This document shows positions 7,760-15,924 of a stretch of 49,711 nt of DNA, piece after piece. Position numbers and translations under genes: made by a program. The first letter of the stretch is position 1. Each line of letters starts with the position of its first letter. The notes below the pieces were generated by a model that was not told where the DNA came from, ran no database searches, and worked only from the letters and a program-made list of their open reading frames with translations. The DNA comes from Variovorax soli NBRC 106424 (lineage in GTDB: Bacteria; Pseudomonadota; Gammaproteobacteria; Burkholderiales; Burkholderiaceae_C), in NCBI RefSeq assembly GCF_001591385.1, contig NZ_BCUU01000032.1, positions 1 through 49,711 on the forward strand. The letters run 5' to 3'.

Positions 7760-8641
7760 ATGTTGCGCAAAACTATTCTTGCCAGTGCGTTGCTCGGCCT
7801 GCTGGCCGTTGGTTGCAAGGAGGCCGTGCCTGTACAAAAGCCCGCGGCGGCGGCTCCGCCATCGATCAAGAACGAGACGCTGGTCGAGCTCAAGATCCCC
7901 GAAATCAAGTTCCTCGAGGGCAACAAGCCCTTGGATTGCCGCCTCTTCCGGCTGCGGATCCTGGATCTGGGGGCGGGCAAGAAAGTGGGCATTCACAGCC
8001 ATGAAAACCGGCCGGGCGCGCTGAGCATTGCGGGCGGCAAGGGCATGACCGTGTACGCCTACAACCACCAGCCCGTCGACGTGCCCTATGGCGGCTCCTA
8101 CAAGAGCTACAACGACATCGTCCACTACGCGACGAACTCGTCGGAGACCGAAGTCCTGTCGATCATGACCTCGGATTTCCTGGACGACGGCTCGCCCTGC
8201 GACGGCAAGACCTACGCGCAGCACACGCCCATCGCCGACCGGATCAAGGCGGAGAACGACCCGTTCTATGCCAACGCCCCGCAGACCGCCGAAGAGGACG
8301 AGGTCAATCACGAGTACTTCCGCACCCACCTGCGCGACCTGAAGCTGCCCGAAGGCAAGGCGCCACTGCAAAGCCGCAGCCTGCGCGTGCGCAAGGTGAC
8401 CCTGGGCGAAGGCGCGGCCACCGGCGCGCAAGACTTTTCCAACCGGCCGACCTACGTCATGAACCTGCAAGGCACCACCGAGGTGAAGGACGCGAAGGCC
8501 GGCACCGCCAAGACCCTCCAGGCCAAGGAAGCGGCCAACCTGACCCAGGCGGGGCAGGTCGAAATAAGAAACGCCGGATCGGGCGAAGCCACTTATTTCC
8601 TCATTGAGCTCTGGGATCCGAACGACAAGGAAATTCTCTGA
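7760..8641 (+). CDS. Two-cupin lipoprotein of unknown function
   Basis: 293 aa. A lipoprotein signal peptide ends in LLAVGC (C19), so it should be lipid-anchored after export. Two similar beta-rich halves follow (about 40-155 and 195-290). The first has a cupin-like metal motif, GIHSHENRPGALSIAGG. The second has the matching stretch with the histidines replaced (AQDFSNRPTYVMNL). I infer a bicupin with one metal-competent and one degenerate barrel. GGGAGGAAACA gives a strong ribosome site. It is followed 17 bases later by a DUF302 gene, so the two are probably co-transcribed. I do not recognise a named family; the bicupin call rests on the motif and internal similarity. Confidence 0.7.
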   Translation: MLRKTILASALLGLLAVGCKEAVPVQKPAAAAPPSIKNETLVELKIPEIKFLEGNKPLDCRLFRLRILDLGAGKKVGIHSHENRPGALSIAGGKGMTVYAYNHQPVDVPYGGSYKSYNDIVHYATNSSETEVLSIMTSDFLDDGSPCDGKTYAQHTPIADRIKAENDPFYANAPQTAEEDEVNHEYFRTHLRDLKLPEGKAPLQSRSLRVRKVTLGEGAATGAQDFSNRPTYVMNLQGTTEVKDAKAGTAKTLQAKEAANLTQAGQVEIRNAGSGEATYFLIELWDPNDKEIL

Positions 8642-8658
8642 TCAAGAAAGGGAGAGAA

Positions 8659-9183
8659 ATGAAAATGAACAACGCATCGACCATCAAATTCCTGATCCTG
8701 GCCACATCGGCCCTGCTGCTGTGCAGCCCCACCACCGCGCAAGAAAAGCCCACCATGAAGCAGCAGCCCGAAATCGTCCGGAAGGCGCAAGCCAACCAGT
8801 GGAAATGGAAAAGCCCCTATTCCGTCAAGACCACGGTCGACCGGCTGCTGGCCGTGGTGAACCGCTACCCCGAGGTGCTGAAATACGACCGGATCGACCA
8901 GCAGGCCGTGGCCAAGATTTCCGGCCACGACATCCGTCCCACCGAAGTGGTGTTCTTCCAGAACAGCAAGCTGGTGGGCAAGCTGCTCACCGCCAACGTG
9001 CTGGCGGCGCGCGAGCTGCCCATCAAGACCGTGGTGTGGGAAGACGACAAGGGCCAGGTCTGGCTGCAGACCACCAACATCGACTACCTCGATTCGCACT
9101 ACGGCCTCAAGGGCGGGGACGGCGCGATCCAGGCCATCTTCGACCTGCTGCCTGGCTGGGTGGAGGAAACGGTGGCCAAGTGA
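8659..9183 (+). CDS. Exported DUF302-domain protein
   Basis: 174 aa. A cleavable signal peptide is visible (KFLILATSALLLCSPTTAQ). The rest resembles DUF302: KTTVDRLLAVVNRYPEV, a change-over to IRPTEVVFFQNSKLVGKLL, then LPIKTVVWEDDKGQVWLQT. DUF302 proteins are small periplasmic or membrane proteins of unclear biochemical role. AGGGAGAGAA precedes the ATG. It lies 17 bases after the cupin lipoprotein, suggesting a shared envelope function. Confidence 0.8.
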   Translation: MKMNNASTIKFLILATSALLLCSPTTAQEKPTMKQQPEIVRKAQANQWKWKSPYSVKTTVDRLLAVVNRYPEVLKYDRIDQQAVAKISGHDIRPTEVVFFQNSKLVGKLLTANVLAARELPIKTVVWEDDKGQVWLQTTNIDYLDSHYGLKGGDGAIQAIFDLLPGWVEETVAK

Positions 9184-9245
9184 TATGGATTCTTTATGAA
9201 TCCATGAATTGATTTCGTTTGATTCATGGGCGGCTTGGTTTTCCA

Positions 9246-9827
9246 ATGCCGCCCATGAACACCTCTCCCTCATCGCCGACCGGCTCTCCGGTTCCGGTGG
9301 GCGGCCTGCACCACTTCGCATGGCGCTGCCGCGACGCCGAGGAAACCCGGCGCTTCTACGAAGACTTGCTGGGCCTGCCGCTGGTGCATGTCATCAAGGC
9401 CGACCACGTTCCCAGCACCGGCGAGTACTGCCCTTACGTCCACATCTTCTTCCAGATGCGCGACGGCTCGTACATCGCGTTCTTCGACCTGGGAGACAAC
9501 GTCAAGGCGCTGCCCTCGCCCAACACGCCGGCATGGGTCAACCACATCGCGTTGCGGGTCGATTCGGTGGACGCCCTGCTGGCTGCCAAGGCCCGGTTGG
9601 AGTCGGCCGGCGTCGAGGTGCTGGGCATCACCGACCATCACATCATCGAGTCGATCTACTTCTTCGACCCGAACGGCATCCGCCTGGAGTTGACGACGCC
9701 CACGGTGCCGCAAGCGACCATGGATGCGCATGCGGCGCGGGCCCATGCCGAGCTCGATGCGTGGATCGAGGACAAGGCGCGGCTGCTGGCCGGCCAAGGC
9801 CATGGAAAGGCACCGAGCCATGGCTGA
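9246..9827 (+). CDS. VOC-family (glyoxalase/dioxygenase-fold) protein
   Basis: 193 aa from ATG 9246; starts at 9219 or 9255 are also possible and none has a strong ribosome site. Two beta-alpha-beta-beta-beta modules are seen. The first starts at GGLHHFAWRCRDAEETRRFY, the second at WVNHIALRVDSVDALL, ending FFDPNGIRLELTTP. The histidine in each module and the final glutamate fit the metal triad of glyoxalase I and extradiol dioxygenases. It heads the catabolic operon and overlaps the hydrolase gene by 8 bases. Ring cleavage, isomerisation or lyase activity are all possible. Confidence 0.85.
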   Translation: MPPMNTSPSSPTGSPVPVGGLHHFAWRCRDAEETRRFYEDLLGLPLVHVIKADHVPSTGEYCPYVHIFFQMRDGSYIAFFDLGDNVKALPSPNTPAWVNHIALRVDSVDALLAAKARLESAGVEVLGITDHHIIESIYFFDPNGIRLELTTPTVPQATMDAHAARAHAELDAWIEDKARLLAGQGHGKAPSHG

Positions 9828-10941
9828 TCTGCAACTCGCCGTCATCGACGTGAAGCCCGGCGCGGCCCTGGAAAGCCAGTCGGGCCTGCAAATGCTGCGC
9901 CCGCGCATCTACGGCGCCTTCATGGCGCCGCCGGGCCCGAAGAAGGTCGCCTGCATCGTGATGCACCCGACCAGCAACTTCATGGGGCATTACCTCATCG
10001 CCCCGCTGGCCGCGCGCGGCATCTGCTGCATGGGCCTCAACTCGCGCTATGCCGGCAACGACACGGTGCTGCTGATGGAGCGCGCCATCCAGGACCTGGG
10101 CGCCGGCGTGCAGTCCCTGCGCAGCCAGGGCTACGAGAAGGTGTTCCTGGTGGGCAACTCCGGGGGCGCGGCGCTGGCGAGTTTCTACCAGGCGCAGGCC
10201 GAGAAGCTCACCGCCACCCACTTCGCCGACGGCGACCCCACGCACCTGCATCCCGCCGACCTGCCGCCGGTGGACGGCATCGCGCTGTGCGCCGCGCACC
10301 TGGGCCGCTCGCGCCTGCTGCGCGACTGGATCGACCCTTCCGTCACGGACGAGCACGATCCGCTCTCGGTCGACCCCGACCTCGACATGTACGACCCGCG
10401 CCACCGCGTGCCCTACGACAGCGATTTCCTCGCCCGCTTCTCCGCTGCGCAGAAGGCCCGGTTGGACCGCATCGAGAACTGGGCGCTGGAGCGGCTGGCC
10501 CTGCTGCGTTCCACGCCCGGGGCGCCGCGCGACCAGAGCTTCATCGTCTACCGCACGCATGCCGACCCGCGCTGCGTCGACCTGTCGCTGGACGTGAACG
10601 ACCGCGCGCCCGGCAGCGTGTGGGGCGATGCGCGGGCAGTGAACTATTCGTGCAATGCCATGGGGCGCACGACGTCGCTCACCGCCTTCCTGTCGCAGTG
10701 GTCCTCGCGCTCGCAGGCCGACGGGCCCACCAACCTGGCGCGCACCTCGGTGCCGCTGCTGCTGCTCACCTACACGGCCGACCAGTCGACCTTCCCCAGC
10801 ACGCGCGACGCGTGGCTGGCGGCCGGCGGTCCGCGCATCCGCAACGTGGACATCGTGGGCGGCAACCACTACCTGGCGGGCCAGCCCCACCTCGTGCCGC
10901 AGGCCGCGGAAGCCATTGCGCAATGGGCGCATGCGCTCTAG
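9820..10941 (+). CDS. Alpha/beta-hydrolase-fold protein
   Basis: 373 aa. The nucleophile elbow is VGNSGGAALASF (S114, a GxSxG variant). An oxyanion-like HPTSNFMGH lies at 49-57. The likely acid and base are in YTADQSTFP and GGNHYLAGQ near the C-terminus. A helical insertion of about 150 residues separates the elbow from the acid. In a pathway with a monooxygenase and a VOC protein, such an enzyme could hydrolyse a ring-cleavage product or an ester. The ATG overlaps the upstream gene (ATGGCTGA). The substrate is unknown. Confidence 0.82.
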   Translation: MADLQLAVIDVKPGAALESQSGLQMLRPRIYGAFMAPPGPKKVACIVMHPTSNFMGHYLIAPLAARGICCMGLNSRYAGNDTVLLMERAIQDLGAGVQSLRSQGYEKVFLVGNSGGAALASFYQAQAEKLTATHFADGDPTHLHPADLPPVDGIALCAAHLGRSRLLRDWIDPSVTDEHDPLSVDPDLDMYDPRHRVPYDSDFLARFSAAQKARLDRIENWALERLALLRSTPGAPRDQSFIVYRTHADPRCVDLSLDVNDRAPGSVWGDARAVNYSCNAMGRTTSLTAFLSQWSSRSQADGPTNLARTSVPLLLLTYTADQSTFPSTRDAWLAAGGPRIRNVDIVGGNHYLAGQPHLVPQAAEAIAQWAHAL

Positions 10942-10968
10942 ACGGACCAAGAAGAGACAAGCACAACG

Positions 10969-12618
10969 ATGAGCGAGACCTACACCTTCGCGGCGGCGTA
11001 CGAGCTGCCGCGCTGGCCCTTCGTGCCACCGCCCGAACTGGAAAGCGGCCTGACGGTTCGCCACCCCATCGTCATCGTCGGTGCCGGCCCGGCCGGGCTG
11101 ACGCTGGCCTGCGACCTGGCCAGCCGCGGCGTGCGCTGCGTGCTGCTGGACGAGGACGACACCGTGGGCGTGCGCGGCGCCTCCTCGCGCGGCATCTGCT
11201 ATGCACAGAAAAGCCTGGAGATCTTCGCGCGCCTGGGGCTGTACGAGCGCGTGGCGGACAAGGGCATCACCTGGTCCTTCGGGCGCACCTTCTCGGGCGA
11301 GCGCGAGGTGTACAGCTTCAACCTGAAGACCGATTCGGTCTCGCAGCAGCCGCCCTTCATCAACCTGCAGCAGTTCTATGTGGAGTGGTTCCTGGTGGAC
11401 CGCATCCAGGCGCTCGGCCTCACGGACCTGCGCTGGAAGAACAAGGTGACCGGCGTCACGCCGCTGCAGGACGGCGTAAGCCTCGAGGTCGAGACGCCCG
11501 CAGGCCGCTACGCCATCGAGGCCGACCACCTCGTCGACGCCACCGGCGCCAACAGCCCCATCCGCACGCAGCTGGGCATCGACGCCCACACCTCGCGCAG
11601 CACCGACCGCTGGTGCATCAGCGACGTGCGCTTCAAGAAGCCCCTGCCGGTGGAGCGCTGGACCTGGGTCGATGCGCCTTTCAACGAGGGTCGGGGCGTG
11701 TGGCAGCACCTGATGGCCGACGGCGTCTGGCGCATCGACTACCAGATGCCCGAGGACTGCGATACCGACCACATCAGCAAGCCCGAAGTGGCCGGCGCGC
11801 GCCTGCGCGAACAGCTGGGCCCCGATGTGGAGTTCGAGTTCGTCTGGATCGGCCCCTACGGCTATCGCGACCACCTGCTCGACCAGTTCCGCCACGGCCG
11901 CATCCTCTTCATCGGCGACGCGGCGCATGTGGTGAGCCCCTTCGGCGCGCGCGGCGGCAACACCGGCATCCAGGACGCGGCCAACCTGGCCTGGAAGCTC
12001 GCGCTGGTGACGCAAGGCGTGGCACACGACTCGCTGCTGGACAGCTACCACGACGAGCGCCGGCCTGCCGCGGAGGAAAACCTGCGCGTCACCAGCCGCT
12101 CGGCCCGCTTCCTGGCGCCGCGCAGCCAGGCCGAGCACACGATGCGGCGTGCGGTGGTCGACCTGGCCGCGCGCTTTCCCTTTGCACGTGCGCTGGTCAA
12201 CACCGGCCGCATGTCGGTGGCCAACGCCTACCCGAGCGGCCCGCATCTGCCCGAAGGCGCCTGCACGGTGCAGAACCTGGCGCTGGCCTGGCAGGACGGG
12301 CGCCCAACCAGCATCGCCGAGCTGCTGGGCGAAGGCGGTGGCAGCGTCTGCCTGGGCCTGTGGTTCCAGCCCACGCGCTCGCAGGCAGCTGCAGCCGCCG
12401 ACCTGCCGCCGGACCTGCCATTGCGGCTGGTGGCCGTGGGCGGCGACAGCGCCCTGCCCACGCTGCGGGCCGACGACACCCTGGCCCGCCACCTTGGCAA
12501 CCCGGCCCCGGGCAGCCTGGTGCTGGTGCGGCCCGACGCCTATCGCGCCGCCTGCCTGGCGCAGCCCGACGCTTCTTCCATCACCCGGCTGCTGCGCACG
12601 ACCCTGGCGCTTCGCTGA
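10969..12618 (+). CDS. FAD-dependent aromatic-ring-hydroxylase-like monooxygenase
   Basis: 549 aa, group A flavoprotein monooxygenase. The dinucleotide fold is IVIVGAGPAGLTLACDL (G38, G40, G43). The second FAD motif is ILFIGDAAHVVSPFGARGG (GD at 316-317), then NTGIQDAANLAWKLA. A C-terminal thioredoxin-like extension (about 400-549) places it near MhpA/PheA-type phenol hydroxylases. These use NAD(P)H and O2 to hydroxylate an aromatic ring. It sits centrally in the operon and is followed by the 63-aa DUF2783-like gene. The actual substrate cannot be read from the sequence. Confidence 0.9.
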   Translation: MSETYTFAAAYELPRWPFVPPPELESGLTVRHPIVIVGAGPAGLTLACDLASRGVRCVLLDEDDTVGVRGASSRGICYAQKSLEIFARLGLYERVADKGITWSFGRTFSGEREVYSFNLKTDSVSQQPPFINLQQFYVEWFLVDRIQALGLTDLRWKNKVTGVTPLQDGVSLEVETPAGRYAIEADHLVDATGANSPIRTQLGIDAHTSRSTDRWCISDVRFKKPLPVERWTWVDAPFNEGRGVWQHLMADGVWRIDYQMPEDCDTDHISKPEVAGARLREQLGPDVEFEFVWIGPYGYRDHLLDQFRHGRILFIGDAAHVVSPFGARGGNTGIQDAANLAWKLALVTQGVAHDSLLDSYHDERRPAAEENLRVTSRSARFLAPRSQAEHTMRRAVVDLAARFPFARALVNTGRMSVANAYPSGPHLPEGACTVQNLALAWQDGRPTSIAELLGEGGGSVCLGLWFQPTRSQAAAAADLPPDLPLRLVAVGGDSALPTLRADDTLARHLGNPAPGSLVLVRPDAYRAACLAQPDASSITRLLRTTLALR

Positions 12619-12643
12619 ACCACTTTTCCGCTGCAAGAGAACG

Positions 12644-12835
12644 ATGATCACCGACCCCCACATTCCCGATGCCGACGGCTTCTACGACGCCTGGCTGCGT
12701 GCCCACGAGGGCCTGAGCGACACGCGGAGCGCCGACCTGAACGCCCGCCTGGTGCTGCTGCTGGCCAACCAATGCGGCGACCAGGGCGTGCTGCTGTCCT
12801 GCATTGCCGCCGCCAAGGAGGGCCTGTCCGCATGA
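12644..12835 (+). CDS. Small DUF2783-like protein
   Basis: 63 aa from ATG 12644 after AAGAGAACG. It is acidic to neutral and alpha-helical, with ADGFYDAWLRAHEGLSD and LNARLVLLLANQCGDQGVLL. It resembles DUF2783, small proteins that I recall sitting next to flavin monooxygenases. Its TGA overlaps the next ATG (ATGA), so it is part of the operon. No catalytic motif is seen. An accessory or stabilising partner of the monooxygenase is an inference from position only. Confidence 0.78.
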   Translation: MITDPHIPDADGFYDAWLRAHEGLSDTRSADLNARLVLLLANQCGDQGVLLSCIAAAKEGLSA

Positions 12836-13794
12836 ATGCTCCCGTCTCCTTCGCCTCCGCCTCCGACACGCGCGAACAGAAGCCCCGCCTGCAGGAACTT
12901 GCACCGAACGTCTACGGCTACATCAGCGACTTCGACCCCAACTGCGGCTTCATCGTCGGCGACGACCAGGTGGTGCTGATCGACACGCGCCCCACGCCGC
13001 GCATGGCGCGCGACTTCCTCGCCGACATCCGCACGGTGACCGACAAGCCGGTGCGCACCATCGTGCTCACGCACTACCACGCGGTGCGCGTGATGGGCGC
13101 CAGCGCCTTCGCCAAGGATGCGCCCACCATCATTGCCAGCCAGGGCACCTTCGACTGGGTGCGCGAGCGCGGCCAGGCCGACTTCGACTCGGAAGTGGGC
13201 CGCTTTCCGCGCCTGTTCGCCGGCGTGGAGGAAGTGCCGGGCCTCACCGTGCCGCACATCAGCTTCGAGCGCGAGGTGAGCCTGTGGCTGAACGGACGCG
13301 AAGTGCGGCTGATGTGCCTGGGCCGCGGCCATTCGGGCGGCGACACGGTGGCCTGGTTGCCCGATTGCGGCGTGCTGTTCTCGGGCGACGTGGTGGAGAA
13401 CCACTGCGGCGTGTACGCCGGCGACGCCTACATCCAGGACTGGGCCGGCACCCTCGATGCCGTCGCCGCGCTGAAGCCGCGCGTGCTGGTGCCCGGGCGC
13501 GGCGCCGTGCTGCAGGACGCCGCGGCCTGCGCCGAAGCGATCGAACTCACCAAGGCCTTCCTCGGGGCCCTGCTCGCCAGCGTGCGCGAAGGCATTGCCG
13601 CCGGCGAAGGCCTGCGCGGCTGCTTCCGGCGCGCCGAGGCAGCGATGACGCCGCGCTTCGGCCAATGGCCGGTGTTCCAGCACGTGCTGCCCTTCGACGT
13701 GGCGCGTGCCTTCGACGAACTGAGCGGCATCGAGCACCCGCGCATCTGGACGGCCGAGCGCGACCGCGAGCTCTGGCAGGTGCTCAAAGGCTGA
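12832..13794 (+). CDS. Metallo-beta-lactamase-fold protein with altered metal site
   Basis: 320 aa starting at the ATG overlapping the upstream TGA. The fold is clear: NCGFIVGDDQVVLIDT, TIVLTHYHAVRVMG, LGRGHSGGDTVAW, VLFSGDVVEN and VLVPGRGAV. In the usual HxHxDH motif the Asp and His are V85 and R86. The C-terminal PGHG is PGRG (R223). H81, H83, H167 and D186 remain. The first metal site therefore looks intact and the second lost. Role in the operon: hydrolysis or lactonase-type chemistry, or a non-catalytic role. Confidence 0.87.
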   Translation: MNAPVSFASASDTREQKPRLQELAPNVYGYISDFDPNCGFIVGDDQVVLIDTRPTPRMARDFLADIRTVTDKPVRTIVLTHYHAVRVMGASAFAKDAPTIIASQGTFDWVRERGQADFDSEVGRFPRLFAGVEEVPGLTVPHISFEREVSLWLNGREVRLMCLGRGHSGGDTVAWLPDCGVLFSGDVVENHCGVYAGDAYIQDWAGTLDAVAALKPRVLVPGRGAVLQDAAACAEAIELTKAFLGALLASVREGIAAGEGLRGCFRRAEAAMTPRFGQWPVFQHVLPFDVARAFDELSGIEHPRIWTAERDRELWQVLKG

Positions 13795-13827
13795 CCGCCC
13801 TCTTTCCCTTCAACCTGGAGACAAACG

Positions 13828-14802
13828 ATGAAAAGATTCCTGCGGCTGATCGCCGCCGGCCTGACCCTGGCCGCCGCTGCCAGCCATGCGCCCGCACAGA
13901 GCAGTTATCCGACCCAGCCGGTGCGCTGGATCGTGCCGTACGTGGCCGGCGGCGGCACCGACAACCTGGCGCGCGCCCTGGCCGAGGCGATGACGCCATC
14001 GCTGGGCCAGCCCATCATCATCGACAACCGCCCCGGCGCTTCGACCAACATCGGCGTGTCGGTGATGATGCAGGCCAAGCCCGACGGCTACACCATCATG
14101 CAGGCCGAGAACGCCGCGCTGCTCTTCAACGAGCACATGTTCGCCAAGCTGCCCTACAAGCCCGCCACCGACTTCACCTACATCGGCACCATCGGGCGCT
14201 TTCCGGTGGCGCTGGTGGTGAACCCCGACTTTCCCGCCAAGACGGTGGCGGAGTTCGTGAGCTACGTGAAGGCGCACCCCGACAAGGTGAGCTACGCCTC
14301 GCCGGGCAACGGCTCGCCGCACCACATGGCCATGGAGCTGTTCAAGCAGAAGGCCGGCATCAACATCCAGCACGTGCCGTACAAGGGCGCCGCGCCGGCC
14401 ATGACCGACGTGATGGGCGGGCAGGTGCCCACCATGATGCTGGACCTGGCTTCGGGCCTGCCGATCATCAAGTCGGGCAAGGTGCGCGTGCTGGCCATTG
14501 CGCTGCCGCAGCGCGCCGCCGCCGTGCCCGATGTGCCGACCTTCGCCGAGCTGGGCTACCAGGACGTGAACGCCTATGCCTTCCACGGCCTGATCGGCCC
14601 GGCCGGCATGCCGCCCGAGGCGGTGAGCCGCATCAACGGCGAACTGAAGAAGGCGATGCAGGCGCCCAAGGTGGCCAAGCTGTTTGCCGAGTTCGGCTTC
14701 GAGCCGTTGCCCGGCACGCCGCAGGACTTCTACAAGCTGTCGCGCTCCGAGAGCGAGCGCTGGGGCAAGGTCATCAAGACCGCCGGCGTGCAACTGGACT
14801 GA
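13828..14802 (+). CDS. Bug-family (TctC) extracytoplasmic solute receptor
   Basis: 324 aa. A signal peptide ends near SHAPAQS, then the Bug family opening YPTQPVRWIVPYVAGGGTDN. Other family stretches are QPIIIDNRPGAS, PDGYTIM, INIQHVPYKGAAPAMTD and FHGLIGPAGMPPEAV. Bug proteins bind carboxylates, amides or aromatic acids in the periplasm and are often encoded away from their membrane partners, as here. It is last in the catabolic operon with GGAGACAAACG before the ATG, so its ligand is probably the operon's substrate. Confidence 0.93.
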   Translation: MKRFLRLIAAGLTLAAAASHAPAQSSYPTQPVRWIVPYVAGGGTDNLARALAEAMTPSLGQPIIIDNRPGASTNIGVSVMMQAKPDGYTIMQAENAALLFNEHMFAKLPYKPATDFTYIGTIGRFPVALVVNPDFPAKTVAEFVSYVKAHPDKVSYASPGNGSPHHMAMELFKQKAGINIQHVPYKGAAPAMTDVMGGQVPTMMLDLASGLPIIKSGKVRVLAIALPQRAAAVPDVPTFAELGYQDVNAYAFHGLIGPAGMPPEAVSRINGELKKAMQAPKVAKLFAEFGFEPLPGTPQDFYKLSRSESERWGKVIKTAGVQLD

Positions 14803-14821
14803 AAAAGGCGAAAGGCCTCAG

Positions 14822-15178
14822 CTACCAGGCGAATCCCAGGTGCAGGGGCAGGTACACCGCCATGCCCACCAGCATGGTGCCCAGCACGCCGCGCCGCCAG
14901 AAGTAGTAGGCGGCGCCCGCCAGCGCCGCGTAGATGCGCGCGTCGTGCAGGTTGGGCACCAGGTGGCCGCCCGTCATCACGATCTCGGGGATGACCACCG
15001 CCGCCAGCGCGGCAATGGGCGCGTAGTGCAGCGCGCGGTGCGCCCAGTCCGGCAGGCCCCAGGGCCGGTCGAGGATGAAGAAGAAGCAGCGCGTGAGCAC
15101 CGTGACGCCGGCCAGGCCGACGATCACCGCCAGCGTCCACCAGTCGGTGCTGCCCGCCACCGTGTTGGCACCCGTCAT
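14822..15178 (-). CDS. azlD: AzlD-type branched-chain amino acid exporter subunit
   Basis: 118 aa with about four hydrophobic segments, including WTLAVIVGLAGVTVLTRCFF, APIAALAAVVIPEIVM and a C-terminal GTMLVGMAVYLPL. The small size and position directly after azlC match AzlD, the partner of AzlC in branched-chain amino acid or analogue export. Its ATG overlaps the azlC stop by 4 bases (ATGA). Confidence 0.9.
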   Translation of the reverse strand: MTGANTVAGSTDWWTLAVIVGLAGVTVLTRCFFFILDRPWGLPDWAHRALHYAPIAALAAVVIPEIVMTGGHLVPNLHDARIYAALAGAAYYFWRRGVLGTMLVGMAVYLPLHLGFAW

Positions 15179-15915
15179 GCGTCATCCTCCGTCGCCGGAT
15201 TCGGCACGAAGCCCTTCTCGATCCAGAAGCACAGCAGCACCGCCACGCCGATGGCCACCACGATGTTGAGCTTGAGCGGCAGCGCAAATGCCGCCACCGC
15301 CGTCGCGCCCGCGATCAGGCCGGCCAGCACGCGCAGCCGCGACGTCGCCATCGAGCACAGGATGCCCACCAGGCTCAGCACGCCGGCAAAGCCCAGGCCC
15401 CAGCTTTGCGGAATGAGGTTGCCCAGCGCGATGCCGATCAGGCTCATGCCCATCCACGAGAACCAGGTGACGCAGTAGCCGCCCGTCAGGTAGGCCTCCT
15501 GCGCGCGGCGCTGCTCGTCGGTGGTGGCCGGCTCGGGGTAGTGGCTGGTGAACATGGCGTAGCTCATGTCGGCGGTGAGGTAGCCGTGCGTCATGCGGCG
15601 CCAGCGCGGCATGTGCATGAGGTAGGGCCGCAGGTGCAGGCTGAACACCACGAAGCGCAGGTTGACGCAGAAACCCGTGGCCAGCACCACCCAGAAGGGC
15701 GCACCGGCCACCAGCAGCGGAATGGCCGCCAGCTGCGAGCTGCCGGCATACACCAGCAGCGTCATCGCGACCGACTCGAACACGCTCATGCCCGACTTGA
15801 CCATGGCCACGCCGGTCATCAGGCCCCAGGCGCCGATGCCCATGGCCACCGGCGCCATGTTGCGCACGCCCTCGCCGAAAGTCGGCTCGCGCCGGATGGA
15901 GGAAAGAAAGAACAT
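15175..15915 (-). CDS. azlC: AzlC-type branched-chain amino acid exporter subunit
   Basis: 246 aa integral membrane protein. Family features include GIGAWGLMTGVAMVKSGMS, LLVYAGSSQLAAIPLLVAG, GFCVNLRFVVFSLHL and FSWMGMSLIGIALGNLIP. With AzlD it forms a LIV-E type exporter in the inner membrane. It follows fmt after 9 bases on the same strand and overlaps azlD by 4 bases, so it may be transcribed with def-fmt. Confidence 0.92.
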   Translation of the reverse strand: MFFLSSIRREPTFGEGVRNMAPVAMGIGAWGLMTGVAMVKSGMSVFESVAMTLLVYAGSSQLAAIPLLVAGAPFWVVLATGFCVNLRFVVFSLHLRPYLMHMPRWRRMTHGYLTADMSYAMFTSHYPEPATTDEQRRAQEAYLTGGYCVTWFSWMGMSLIGIALGNLIPQSWGLGFAGVLSLVGILCSMATSRLRVLAGLIAGATAVAAFALPLKLNIVVAIGVAVLLCFWIEKGFVPNPATEDDA

Positions 15916-15924
15916 TCGTCGGCT

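Noticed and set aside
9643..12663. About 1000-residue open frame on the minus strand across the hydrolase and monooxygenase genes
   Set aside because: It is antisense to two clear enzymes linked by ribosome sites. Its composition is the same His/Gly/Arg-rich artefact.
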